The translations under genes were made by a program, and so were the position numbers. Shown here one piece after another: positions 6,956 to 16,125 of a stretch of DNA of 16,125 bases; positions within the stretch are counted from its first letter, which is position 1, and the number at the start of each line of letters is the position of its first letter. A model generated the notes under the pieces. That model had not been told where the DNA came from. It searched no databases and saw only the letters and a list, made by a program, of their open reading frames with translations. Source of the stretch: an uncultured Acholeplasmataceae bacterium (lineage in GTDB: Bacteria; Bacillota_I; Bacilli_A; Acholeplasmatales; Acholeplasmataceae); NCBI GenBank assembly GCA_937983315.1, contig CALKAH010000363.1, positions 1 to 16,125 on the forward strand, read 5' to 3'.

Positions 6956-6988
6956 AAAAACACGATTTCAGCAGACATCGTGTTTTTT
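6955..6988. terminator. Bidirectional terminator between the ABC-F gene and ispG
   Basis: A perfect 12-bp stem (6955-6966 with 6977-6988; core CACGAT/ATCGTG flanked by A6 and T6) has a 10-base loop. It has A and T runs on both sides, so it works for both convergent genes. It begins in the ABC-F stop codon and ends 4 bases before the ispG stop. Confidence 0.92.
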
Positions 6989-6992
6989 CTTG

Positions 6993-8057
6993 TTATTCTT
7001 TTGGTTGAACGTCTGAATCGTCAAAGTTATTGATCTCTTCAACTAAGACATCATAGACTTCAGATTCTTTAATCTTTTTAACCACTTTACCACGTCGAAA
7101 GAGAAGTGCTTCACCTTTTCCACCTGCAATACCAATATCAGCATGAGTAGCTTCACCGGGTCCGTTGACGGCACATCCCATGATGGCAACATTGATGGTC
7201 TTATTGACTTTTAACAAATACTGTTCAATACGCTTTGCGATATCAATCATATCGTATTGGATGCGTCCACAGGTTGGACAACTGATTAAATTGGGAACTT
7301 TCTCTTTTAAACCTAAGTTTTTGAGGATTTCTTTTGCAGCTTGGATTTCTAATACAGGATTATCGGTTAATGAAACACGAATGGTTGATCCAATACCCTC
7401 AGCAAGCAAAATGCCAATCCCCATCGCACTCTTGATGGCACCACTAAATGCGGTACCTGCTTCAGTTACACCAAGATGGAGTGGATATGGGAATGTTTTC
7501 GCAGCCAAACGATAAGCTTCGATCATGAGTTTCATATCGGTTGCTTTAAGCGATAACACAATATCGTAAAATCCCATCGATTCCAAGATTTCAACATGAT
7601 GCTTCGCGGTTTCAACCATGTTTTCAGCAGTAGGTGCCATCCGGTTAGGTAATGAACCACTGTTCACACCGATACGAATCGGGATATTTTTTTCTTTGCA
7701 TGCTTCCACAACTTCCATGACATGCTCTCTTTTGGGGATATTGCCTGGATTTAATCTGATTTTATCGACGCCTTGGCGGATTGCTTCAAGCGCTAATCGA
7801 TAATCAAAATGGATATCTGCGACCAAAGGTATGCTGATTTGTTTCTTAATATCACCTAATGCTTTCGCATCAACCATATCTAAAACAGCAACACGAACAA
7901 TTTCACAACCCGCATCTGTAAGTTGCTTGATCTGTTTAACGGTAGCTTCCACATCTTTGGTATATGTATTGGTCATGCTTTGAATATAAACTTTCGAATT
8001 TCCACCCAGTTGGTAGGGTCCAACTTTGACGGGACGACTTGCTTCACGTTGTATCAT
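6993..8057 (-). CDS. ispG: 4-hydroxy-3-methylbut-2-enyl diphosphate synthase IspG (GcpE)
   Basis: This is the penultimate enzyme of the MEP isoprenoid pathway. It converts MEcPP to HMBPP with a [4Fe-4S] cluster in the cytoplasm. The 354-aa length fits the two-domain bacterial form: a TIM barrel (QSMTNTYTKDVEATVKQI, VADIHFDYRLALEAI, KIRLNPGNI) and a C-terminal cluster domain with C260-P-T-C263-G-R, C295 and the fourth ligand E302 in MGCAVNGPGE. All ligands are present. The ATG at 8057 is chosen because AGGTG lies 6 bases upstream; a GTG at 8066 in the same frame is part of that ribosome site. No other pathway gene is in the window. It is convergent with the ABC-F gene and divergent from rpmG, so it stands alone in its transcript. 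Confidence 0.96.
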   Translation of the reverse strand: MIQREASRPVKVGPYQLGGNSKVYIQSMTNTYTKDVEATVKQIKQLTDAGCEIVRVAVLDMVDAKALGDIKKQISIPLVADIHFDYRLALEAIRQGVDKIRLNPGNIPKREHVMEVVEACKEKNIPIRIGVNSGSLPNRMAPTAENMVETAKHHVEILESMGFYDIVLSLKATDMKLMIEAYRLAAKTFPYPLHLGVTEAGTAFSGAIKSAMGIGILLAEGIGSTIRVSLTDNPVLEIQAAKEILKNLGLKEKVPNLISCPTCGRIQYDMIDIAKRIEQYLLKVNKTINVAIMGCAVNGPGEATHADIGIAGGKGEALLFRRGKVVKKIKESEVYDVLVEEINNFDDSDVQPKE

Positions 8058-8074
8058 TTTTATCACCTATGTCA

Positions 8075-8080
8075 ATTATA
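8075..8080 (-). promoter_or_regulatory. Possible -10 element of ispG
   Basis: On the minus strand a perfect TATAAT lies at 8080-8075, but no good -35 stands 16-18 bp upstream. It would start the mRNA near 8068, right at the AGGTG ribosome site, leaving almost no leader. It may therefore be chance, or the true start may lie elsewhere in 8081-8160, where I see no better promoter. Confidence 0.35.
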
Positions 8081-8163
8081 GAACAAAAAGATCAAAAGTA
8101 ACCGTTCAAATGCTTCATTCAAACCTGATGAAAACGACAAAATAAAATTAAGTCATAAAATGA

Positions 8164-8192
8164 TTGAAAAAGAATAGGCGATTTGTTATAAT
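8164..8192 (+). promoter_or_regulatory. Strong promoter of rpmG
   Basis: TTGAAA at 8164-8169 and TATAAT at 8187-8192 are 17 bp apart, with an extended -10 TG at 8184-8185. The match is near-consensus to a sigma-A promoter. The predicted start is about 8199, giving a leader of about 19 bases. Confidence 0.88.
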
Positions 8193-8217
8193 GTTAACGT
8201 ATGTTTGGAGGGATATT

Positions 8218-8367
8218 ATGCGCGACCTAGTTAAATTGGTTTGTACCGACTGCGGCGAAGAAAACTATCATACTAACAAAAACAAAAAAGCTCACCCCGA
8301 GCGCATGGAAGTTAAGAAGTATTGCCCGCGTGAAAGAAAGTACACCATCCACAAGGAAAAGAAATAA
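8218..8367 (+). CDS. rpmG: 50S ribosomal protein L33
   Basis: This 49-aa basic ribosomal protein has the expected length for L33. It shows the zinc-ribbon-derived pattern C9-T-D-C12 and Y35-C36-P-R-E39, where the fourth Cys of the full zinc form is replaced by Glu39. This YCPR variant also occurs in Bacillus L33, so it may bind zinc weakly or not at all. GGAGGG lies 5 bases before the ATG at 8218. An upstream in-frame start at 8164 would begin inside the -35 element and is rejected. The gene has its own strong promoter and terminator. Confidence 0.96.
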   Translation: MRDLVKLVCTDCGEENYHTNKNKKAHPERMEVKKYCPRERKYTIHKEKK

Positions 8368-8392
8368 GCTATTCTAGGGAATAGTTTTTTTT
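8366..8392 (+). terminator. Intrinsic terminator of rpmG
   Basis: A 6-bp stem CTATTC/GAATAG (8369-8374 with 8379-8384) is extended by a G-U pair and A-T pairs. It has a 4-base loop, TAGG, and is followed by eight T at 8385-8392. The stem is short but the U tract is strong. It lies only 13 bases before the next gene. Confidence 0.8.
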
Positions 8393-8405
8393 CTAATATG
8401 TGACC

Positions 8406-9020
8406 ATGATCCAATTCAAAGGAAATGATGATTTATCCCATGTTTATCTCTTATGTCGCTTTGATTCATGTGTTCTCATCGATCCATCTCACGATTATGA
8501 AAACATCATCCATGCCCTTGAAAACAGAAAACTTCAAGCGATATTACTCACGCATGCTCATCAAGATCATGTTGACTTGATCGGTCATTTTGACGTACCC
8601 ATTTATATGCATCAAGAGGATGCACATCTTTTATTTGAAGATCAATACAACGGATATGCACCAAAAACGCATCCCTATAAGCGAAAACAACTCGATTTGA
8701 AGTATGTGAATCATGGTGATCATATCCCATTTGCTGATCAAACGATTGAGGTATATCACACACCAGGTCACACCAAAGGAAGCTTATCCTTTCTTTATGA
8801 TCAAAAGCTTTTTACCGGTGATACCCTATTTAAAGAATCAGTCGGTCGTCATGATCTTTACTCAGGTAACCTTCCCGAACTAAGAAAAAGTGTTCTCATG
8901 TTATTATCACTTCCGAGTGCAATCAAAATCTATCCAGGACACGATGAAACAACGACGATTCGCTATGAACAAAAGAATAATCCCTTTTATGTGAAATGGA
9001 TGAAACAACACGCGAAATAA
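8406..9020 (+). CDS. MBL-fold metallo-hydrolase (glyoxalase II-like)
   Basis: This 204-aa cytoplasmic metallo-beta-lactamase-fold hydrolase has the zinc motif H50-A-H-Q-D54-H55, HTPGHTKGS with the third His, the bridging Asp in FTGDTLF and the last His in YPGHDETT. The NNPF near the C-terminus is typical of the YqgX/GloB-like subgroup, which lacks the long substrate domain of true glyoxalase II; the substrate is uncertain. The ATG at 8406 is the likely start, and a GTG at 8400 is an alternative; neither has a ribosome binding site. The gene follows the rpmG terminator by 13 bases, and its promoter is unclear. A TAATAT at 8394-8399 would place the transcript start on the ATG itself. A terminator follows its stop. 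Confidence 0.88.
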   Translation: MIQFKGNDDLSHVYLLCRFDSCVLIDPSHDYENIIHALENRKLQAILLTHAHQDHVDLIGHFDVPIYMHQEDAHLLFEDQYNGYAPKTHPYKRKQLDLKYVNHGDHIPFADQTIEVYHTPGHTKGSLSFLYDQKLFTGDTLFKESVGRHDLYSGNLPELRKSVLMLLSLPSAIKIYPGHDETTTIRYEQKNNPFYVKWMKQHAK

Positions 9021-9047
9021 GACACGAAAGTGTCTTTTCTTTTTTTA
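9019..9047 (+). terminator. Intrinsic terminator of the MBL gene
   Basis: A 7-bp stem AAGACAC/GTGTCTT (9019-9025 with 9030-9036) has a GAAA tetraloop. A T-rich run follows through 9047 (one C). It isolates the gene from the chaperone operon. Confidence 0.9.
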
Positions 9048-9067
9048 TCAAAAATAGCACATAATCC

Positions 9068-9096
9068 TTGACAGTGCCAATCTCATCGTGTACAAT
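9068..9096 (+). promoter_or_regulatory. Promoter of the hrcA-grpE-dnaK-dnaJ operon
   Basis: The perfect -35 TTGACA lies at 9068-9073 and the -10 TACAAT at 9091-9096, with a 17-bp spacer. This is a vegetative sigma-A promoter, as expected for HrcA/CIRCE-controlled heat-shock operons, where heat acts by relief of repression and not through a special sigma factor. The predicted start is about 9103, inside the CIRCE element. Confidence 0.92.
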
Positions 9097-9100
9097 AAAA

Positions 9101-9127
9101 TTGGCACAAATTAAGAAGGAGTGCTAA
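9101..9127 (+). promoter_or_regulatory. CIRCE operator (HrcA binding site), left arm degenerate
   Basis: The right arm GAGTGCTAA (9119-9127) matches the CIRCE consensus perfectly. The spacer is the canonical 9 bases (9110-9118). The left arm TTGGCACAA (9101-9109) matches TTAGCACTC at six of nine positions. Its place between the -10 element and the hrcA start fits repression by HrcA, whose gene comes first in the operon. The right arm ends 5 bases before the GAGGTGA ribosome site of hrcA. Confidence 0.85.
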
Positions 9128-9140
9128 TCGAGGTGAACCC

Positions 9141-10154
9141 ATGTTATCGAGTCGTCAAAAATTGATTTTAAAAGCGATTATTGAAGAATATGTCAAAGAT
9201 GCTCAACCGGTTGGTTCAAAAACATTGACCAACATGCCGTATCTCAATTTTTCATCTGCAACCTTAAGATACGATATGGCACAACTCGAAGAGTTGGGAT
9301 ACCTCGAAAAGACACACACATCCTCAGGACGTGTCCCCTCTGAACAGGGCTATCGCTATTATGTTGAACACCTTGTCACCCGAGATAGCGATGTTGTTCA
9401 CCAATTTCCCCTCATTGATGAAATCTTCTTGAAGAATCGTTTAGCACGAGAAGCAGCAGTTGAAGAGGCCATTCATCTGTTATCTGAACTCACCAATTAC
9501 ACAGCGATGGCTGTTGGACCTTCTTCTTCAGGTAGCATCATCAAAAAGATTGATTTCATTCCTTTATCAGAACAAGACGCTGTGATTTTGATTGTGACCG
9601 ACCAAGGTCATGTTCAACATCAAAACATTCGCGTTCCTGAAGTAATGAACATCAATGAACTCAAAGATGTCATTAAGACTCTTGATGAACTTCTCAAGAA
9701 TCGCAAGATTTCTGAAGCAAGTTCAATCCTCGAAGCTGAATTTGCAAAGAACGAGATTCAATCGTTTATGGAATATCAGTCACAACTCATTCACTCCTTT
9801 ATCCATGCGTTCTCCAAATTTGCTCAAGATAATTTCTATTTATCAGGAGTCACGAATGTTTTTGATCAACCTGAATTTACAAATGTGAAGCATATCAAGA
9901 GTTTTGTCGATATGCTCGACCGAAGAGAACTCGTTAAACTCATTGGCGATCATGAAGGTTTAAGTATCAAGTTTGGGAGTGAACTCCAACTGATTCCGAT
10001 GGAAAACTGTACCATCATTTCTGTGCCTTATCGCATCAGCGAATTTGAGCATGGAACGATTGCAGTAGTTGGACCGACACGTATGGAATATAACAAAGTT
10101 ATACCGCTTGTTGAGTATATTGCAAGCAATTTAGGTAAGCTCTATAAAAAATAG
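9141..10154 (+). CDS. hrcA: Heat-inducible transcription repressor HrcA
   Basis: This 337-aa repressor has the normal family length of about 340. The N-terminal winged-helix region is well conserved: MLSSRQKLILKAIIEEYV, the recognition-helix block GSKTLTN...SSATLRYDMAQLEELGYLEK, then SSGRVPSEQGYRYYVE. The remainder is the GAF-like and dimerisation domain (IGDHEGLSIKFG, VVGPTRMEY near the end). HrcA is a dimer that binds CIRCE and needs GroEL to stay folded, so chaperone titration in heat lifts repression. GAGGTGA lies 5 bases before the ATG. It is the first gene of the four-gene chaperone operon and is autoregulated through the CIRCE element just upstream. grpE begins 16 bases after its stop. 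Confidence 0.97.
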   Translation: MLSSRQKLILKAIIEEYVKDAQPVGSKTLTNMPYLNFSSATLRYDMAQLEELGYLEKTHTSSGRVPSEQGYRYYVEHLVTRDSDVVHQFPLIDEIFLKNRLAREAAVEEAIHLLSELTNYTAMAVGPSSSGSIIKKIDFIPLSEQDAVILIVTDQGHVQHQNIRVPEVMNINELKDVIKTLDELLKNRKISEASSILEAEFAKNEIQSFMEYQSQLIHSFIHAFSKFAQDNFYLSGVTNVFDQPEFTNVKHIKSFVDMLDRRELVKLIGDHEGLSIKFGSELQLIPMENCTIISVPYRISEFEHGTIAVVGPTRMEYNKVIPLVEYIASNLGKLYKK

Positions 10155-10170
10155 TTAAAGGATGATGAAC

Positions 10171-12556
<2,386 letters not shown>

Positions 12557-12561
12557 TCTCT

Positions 12562-12580
12562 TGAGGGGCGATGCCCCTCA
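12562..12580 (+). promoter_or_regulatory. GC-rich hairpin in the dnaK-dnaJ gap
   Basis: A perfect 8-bp stem TGAGGGGC/GCCCCTCA (12562-12569 with 12573-12580) has a 3-base loop. It begins 6 bases after the dnaK stop and ends 9 bases before the dnaJ ribosome site. No T run follows, so it is not a normal intrinsic terminator. A role in mRNA 3'-end stability, processing or partial attenuation is inference. Confidence 0.6.
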
Positions 12581-12600
12581 ATTCCATTGGAGTTGATGTT

Positions 12601-13716
12601 ATGGCAGATAAACGCGATTATTATGACGTGCTCGGCTTAAGCAAAGGTGCGAGTGACGACGAAATCAAGAAGGCGTATCGTACGCTAGCAAAAAAATACC
12701 ACCCAGACGTGTCACAAGAAGCGAATGCAGAAGCTAAGTTCAAAGAAGTCCAAGAAGCCTATGACACGTTATCTGACCCTCAAAAGCGTGCAACCTATGA
12801 TCAATATGGTCATCAAGGTAGCCCATTTGGTGGTGCAGGATCTGGTTTCTCTGGTTTTGGTGATTTTGGAGGTTTCTCGGATATTTTCAACCAGTTTTTT
12901 GGTGGCGGGAAACAGCGAAGAGAAAACTACAATGGACCACAACGTGGCGATGATTTAGAGCGTACGATCACCATTGATTTCATGGAAGCCGTTCTTGGAA
13001 CGAAAAAACCAATCAGCGTTGAAGTCGAGGAAGAATGTCATGTCTGCCACGGCTCTGGTGCTGAATCATCGAAAGATATTGAAGTGTGTGATCGCTGTCA
13101 TGGTGATGGTTATATCAATGTGGAACAACGTACCATGTTTGGTGCGATGAGAACCCAGCAAGCATGCCCAAAATGTGGTGGTGCTGGTAAAATCATTAAG
13201 AAGCGCTGCGGTACATGTAATGGACGTGGCATTGAAAAGACCGTGAAAAATGTGGATGTCAATATCCCAGCAGGTGTCGATAATAATATGTCATTAAAAG
13301 TTGCTGGCTATGGTAACGGTGGAACCAAAGGTGGTAGTGCAGGTGATCTCTATTTAAATTTTAGAGTTCGACCACACAAAGTCTTTAAACGTGAAAATGA
13401 TGATATTATCTTAGAAGTTCCCATCACGATTACACAAGCTGTTTTAGGAACCAGTATTGATATCCCCACCATTTATGGTGATGTTAACTTAAAGATTCCC
13501 GCAGGAATTGAACATGGCACGATCCTTCGTATGAGGGAAAAAGGGATTGCCAACGTGAGAACAAAACGTAAAGGCGATCAGCAAGTGATTGTTCAAGTTA
13601 AAGTCCCCAAGACATTATCCGCTCAAGAAAAGAAACTCTATGAGCAATTAGAAAAACTCGAATCCAATGAAAAGGAATCGAGCTGGCAACGGTTTAAAAA
13701 TATGTTTAAAAATTAA
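12601..13716 (+). CDS. dnaJ: Chaperone protein DnaJ (Hsp40)
   Basis: This 371-aa type I Hsp40 stimulates the DnaK ATPase and delivers substrates. The J domain (residues 1-70) has the essential H34-P35-D36. A Gly/Phe-rich linker (GGAGSGFSGFGDFGG and neighbours) follows. The zinc region has four CxxCxGxG repeats beginning at C146, C163, C189 and C203. The C-terminal substrate and dimer domains finish with QEKKLYEQLEKL. All parts are intact and the length is normal. The ATG at 12601 has GGAG 8 bases upstream. An in-frame ATG at 12571 lies in the intergenic hairpin and is rejected. It is the last gene of the chaperone operon; its stop codon forms the base of the terminator stem. Confidence 0.97.
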   Translation: MADKRDYYDVLGLSKGASDDEIKKAYRTLAKKYHPDVSQEANAEAKFKEVQEAYDTLSDPQKRATYDQYGHQGSPFGGAGSGFSGFGDFGGFSDIFNQFFGGGKQRRENYNGPQRGDDLERTITIDFMEAVLGTKKPISVEVEEECHVCHGSGAESSKDIEVCDRCHGDGYINVEQRTMFGAMRTQQACPKCGGAGKIIKKRCGTCNGRGIEKTVKNVDVNIPAGVDNNMSLKVAGYGNGGTKGGSAGDLYLNFRVRPHKVFKRENDDIILEVPITITQAVLGTSIDIPTIYGDVNLKIPAGIEHGTILRMREKGIANVRTKRKGDQQVIVQVKVPKTLSAQEKKLYEQLEKLESNEKESSWQRFKNMFKN

Positions 13717-13746
13717 AGAGGTCAACTGACCTCTTTATGATTTTTT
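13714..13746. terminator. Bidirectional terminator of dnaJ and the DUF1295 gene, containing both stop codons
   Basis: A perfect 10-bp stem TAAAGAGGTC/GACCTCTTTA (13714-13723 with 13728-13737) has a 4-base loop AACT. T6 lies at 13741-13746, and an A/T-rich stretch on the other side gives U for the minus strand. The first TAA is the dnaJ stop and the last TTA is the stop of the convergent gene. Confidence 0.9.
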
Positions 13747-14514
13747 AGGGGGTAATGGAAAGAATATCGATGTCTTTTTTGCGTAAGCTTGGAATTCAGG
13801 ATTATCTTTATATTTCTTTTCTAGAAGTGGAACACCTGAGACAAACAGCAAGAGATAGATGATAAAGGTTGGTCCAATGATACCGATGAGTGCAACCCAA
13901 GACAGTGTGCTCATGGAAATGATCCATATGCCCCACCACATGACGGCTTCACCAAAGTAGTTCGGGTGACGAGTATAAGCCCATAAACCTTTTGTCATCA
14001 CTTTACCTTTGTTTTGTGGATCTTGTTTAAAAGCTTTTAATTGAGCATCACCGACTGCTTCAAAGATGAAACCAATGATCCAAAGAAGCGTACCAACACC
14101 AATGATGATATAACCTGTGAGATCAAGTGTGACATCAATGGCATGCGCGATTTGAATCGGAAGACTGACGATGAGTAAGAAAGTCATCTGAAGCATAAAG
14201 ACAATGAAATAGGCCTTGAGGGCAACATGTGTCTTCCATTTGTTTCGCATGTTCACATAACGGAAATCCTCAGGTTTTGACCAGTTTCTTAATCCGATAT
14301 AGAAGAAAAGACGAAGTCCCCATAAGACAACGAGTGCAGTAATGATCAGTTGATAGAGAGCATAGGTTTTTCCTACAATCAAACCAACAACCGCAACGAC
14401 GACAAACCCTAATCCCCACGCCATATCTGCAAGACCATTATTTTTTTTGATCTGTGCAACGATATAAGCAAGGTTAAAGAAAACGAAAAGTGCAACAATA
14501 GGTATCCAAATCAT
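13735..14514 (-). CDS. DUF1295 membrane protein (steroid 5-alpha-reductase-like)
   Basis: This 259-aa integral membrane protein has about six to seven hydrophobic segments. The C-terminal half carries the family signature [17 protein letters not shown] and the ending [20 protein letters not shown] typical of DUF1295 and related isoprenylcysteine methyltransferase/steroid-reductase-like membrane enzymes. In that superfamily this region binds a nicotinamide or SAM cofactor. The true reaction of bacterial DUF1295 proteins is mostly unknown; lipid or fatty-acid reduction is often proposed. The ATG at 14514 has AAAGGA 7 bases upstream, inside the end of the DAK2-DegV gene. Three bases separate the two genes, so they form one transcript. 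Pairing with a lipid-related DegV-type protein is compatible with a lipid role but does not prove it. Confidence 0.87.
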   Translation of the reverse strand: MIWIPIVALFVFFNLAYIVAQIKKNNGLADMAWGLGFVVVAVVGLIVGKTYALYQLIITALVVLWGLRLFFYIGLRNWSKPEDFRYVNMRNKWKTHVALKAYFIVFMLQMTFLLIVSLPIQIAHAIDVTLDLTGYIIIGVGTLLWIIGFIFEAVGDAQLKAFKQDPQNKGKVMTKGLWAYTRHPNYFGEAVMWWGIWIISMSTLSWVALIGIIGPTFIIYLLLFVSGVPLLEKKYKDNPEFQAYAKKTSIFFPLPPKKS

Positions 14515-14517
14515 GGG

Positions 14518-16125
14518 TTATTCCTTTCCAAGGTAGGCAATTGCAACCGTACCTATACCAGCGTTCATCGCAACCACCGTGGAGATATCCATCACATAAA
14601 GCGGTGCTTGACCTGTCAGTTCTGTATAGAGCTTTTCATATTGACTTGCTCTTTCTTTTGCATTCGCATGAACAATCGCATAACCTTCAATTCCAGCGGA
14701 TGTGACAACATGTTTCACATGTTGATAAATCTTTTTATCTGCTGAGTCTACGGATAAAGCTTTTGCAAATATAATGCCTTTACCTTCCTCATCAATCGAA
14801 ATCACAGGTTTTAAGTGCATCAGGGATGCGATGGTTCCTGAGACTTTGGTGAGTCGTCCTGAACGCATCATATATTTTAATGTTTTCACACTCACTAAAA
14901 TCTTTGATTTTGTTGTCAGAGATTCAATCGTTTGAATCACTTCATCCATGGAATGACCTTGTTCGATTAACTGTGCTGCCTTATAGACAAGAAGTCCTTC
15001 TGCACCGGAGTTCTGTTTACTGTTAATGACATGGATGCGGTGATCGGGAAATGATTTTGTCGCTTCAACAAAAGCATTGTATGTTCCACTCATTTCTTTT
15101 GAAACGGTGATGACAATGATTTCACGATAATACGTCGTTAAGAAGGAAAAGAAGTTAACGAGTGATTTTACATTAGGCTGAGCTGATGTTGGATAGACCT
15201 TAAGCGAATCCATCATCTGATAAAAACGACTGCTCTGTATCGTGATCTTATCTAAATATTCGCTATCATTCATCTTTAAACTGATGGGAAGTTGATGGAT
15301 TTGGTAGTGATCAACCCATTCACTGGGTAAATCAGCGATGGAGTCGGTCACAAGTGCTATCGGATATTTTGCATGATTAACCGCTTCAAATTGACGACGC
15401 ATATCATCGACTTTTTGTTCAGCAATGCGTGCTAAACCATCAAGATGTGCAAAAACATCTTCGGGATGATCGGTATGAATATGGATCCGAACAGTTTTCT
15501 TACTTCCCGCAACAACGAGTGAATCACCCATGGATAATAATGATTCACGAATCTTTTCACTATCTAAAGATTCACCACGAATCAACGCTTCTGTACAATA
15601 GCGGTATTGAGAATCTTCGAGATGGTCCACATGAAGGGCTTCAACGGTTTCATGAACTTCAATAGCGACTTCTTCACCCTTAAAGGCTTTAATAAACCCT
15701 TCAATAAAATGAACAAAGCCTTTTGCTCCTGCATCGACGACATGATTTTCTTTTAAGACTTTGAGCATATCAGGTGTTTTAGCAAGCTCTTCTTTGACAA
15801 CTTCAAACGCTTGTAAAAAGAGATCGATCGCATTGGTTGTTGCCTGTTTGAATTGTTTTAAAGCATGTGCCCATGCACGCATAACGGTGATCATCGTTCC
15901 TTCAACGGGTTGACTGATGGCATGATACGCATAATCATAGGCGATTTCAGAGGTTTCAATTAACGTATTCAAGTCGACTTCATTTTGCTTTATACCTTCA
16001 GCAAAACCGCTGATATATGATGCAAAAATGATCCCAGAATTTCCTCTTGCCCCAACAATCGCAGCATCTGCAATCGACTGTAAAGTTTCACTAATCGTTT
16101 GACCTAGTTTTGCTTTTTCAATAAT
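14518..16125 (-). CDS. DAK2 (DhaL-like)-DegV fusion protein, 5' end outside the window
   Basis: The open frame runs through the right edge with no stop, giving 535 visible residues. Reading leftward from 16125, the first part is a DAK2/DhaL-type domain with GARGNSGIIFASYISGFAEG (16053-15994) and GTMITVMRAWAHALKQFKQ, plus a second conserved block GAKGFVHFIEGF. A middle region of about 100 residues follows. The last 280 residues are a DegV fatty-acid-binding domain: VTDSIADLPSEW, TSAQPNVKS, VTVSKEMSGTYNAF, MRSGRLTKVSG and LKPVISI. This DAK2-DegV architecture is known in Firmicutes; DegV/FakB proteins bind fatty acids for a fatty acid kinase and FakA contains DAK2, so a lipid-linked role is likely. 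The TTG at 15972 is internal and not a start. The metal-binding start of DAK2 is beyond the edge. Confidence 0.9.
   Translation of the reverse strand: MIEKAKLGQTISETLQSIADAAIVGARGNSGIIFASYISGFAEGIKQNEVDLNTLIETSEIAYDYAYHAISQPVEGTMITVMRAWAHALKQFKQATTNAIDLFLQAFEVVKEELAKTPDMLKVLKENHVVDAGAKGFVHFIEGFIKAFKGEEVAIEVHETVEALHVDHLEDSQYRYCTEALIRGESLDSEKIRESLLSMGDSLVVAGSKKTVRIHIHTDHPEDVFAHLDGLARIAEQKVDDMRRQFEAVNHAKYPIALVTDSIADLPSEWVDHYQIHQLPISLKMNDSEYLDKITIQSSRFYQMMDSLKVYPTSAQPNVKSLVNFFSFLTTYYREIIVITVSKEMSGTYNAFVEATKSFPDHRIHVINSKQNSGAEGLLVYKAAQLIEQGHSMDEVIQTIESLTTKSKILVSVKTLKYMMRSGRLTKVSGTIASLMHLKPVISIDEEGKGIIFAKALSVDSADKKIYQHVKHVVTSAGIEGYAIVHANAKERASQYEKLYTELTGQAPLYVMDISTVVAMNAGIGTVAIAYLGKE

Noticed and set aside
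15970..15972. TTG at 15972 as the start of the DegV-type gene
   Set aside because: The same frame stays open for another 51 codons to the window edge and encodes the DAK2 GARGNSG motif, so this is an internal leucine.

Overview
The window is a metagenome-style contig fragment from a low-GC Gram-positive-type bacterium (Bacillota or the related Mycoplasmatota, for example an Acholeplasma/Izemoplasma/Erysipelotrichia-like lineage; this placement is an inference). It rests on the gene order hrcA-grpE-dnaK-dnaJ with a CIRCE operator, strong GGAGG-type ribosome binding sites, sigma-A-like promoters, a 49-aa L33 protein and Firmicutes-like protein sequences. TGA ends many genes and tryptophan is encoded by TGG, so the standard bacterial code applies and the Mycoplasma/Spiroplasma code does not.

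The first 50 bases are not biological. They match the tail of the Illumina i7/TruSeq read-2 adapter with an 8-base index, and they create a false N-terminus on the first gene, an endonuclease/exonuclease/phosphatase protein whose true 5' end is lost. A bidirectional terminator and a minus-strand tRNA-Lys(CUU) follow, then a minus-strand pair (MFS transporter, then a DUF1801 protein).

A divergent promoter pair (about 2505-2573) separates that pair from a tightly packed plus-strand operon (2599-6955). It has seven genes, and every junction overlaps by 4 or 8 bases: a Nudix hydrolase, an unknown membrane-anchored protein, a lipoprotein metallophosphoesterase, a 48-aa membrane peptide, a 95-aa membrane protein, a PaaI-like hotdog thioesterase and an ABC-F ATPase. 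A shared terminator separates it from convergent ispG (MEP isoprenoid pathway). Plus-strand rpmG and an MBL-fold hydrolase follow, each with its own terminator.

The chaperone operon hrcA-grpE-dnaK-dnaJ (9141-13716) starts at a textbook sigma-A promoter overlapped by a CIRCE element with one perfect and one degraded arm, plus an extra half-site. A palindromic terminator that contains both stop codons separates dnaJ from a convergent minus-strand pair: a DUF1295 membrane protein and, upstream of it, a DAK2-DegV fusion protein that runs off the right edge.

Most of the window is housekeeping. I found no CRISPR array, insertion sequence, phage or recognisable defence system. The least understood part is the overlapping seven-gene operon, chiefly its 155-, 48- and 95-aa membrane proteins.
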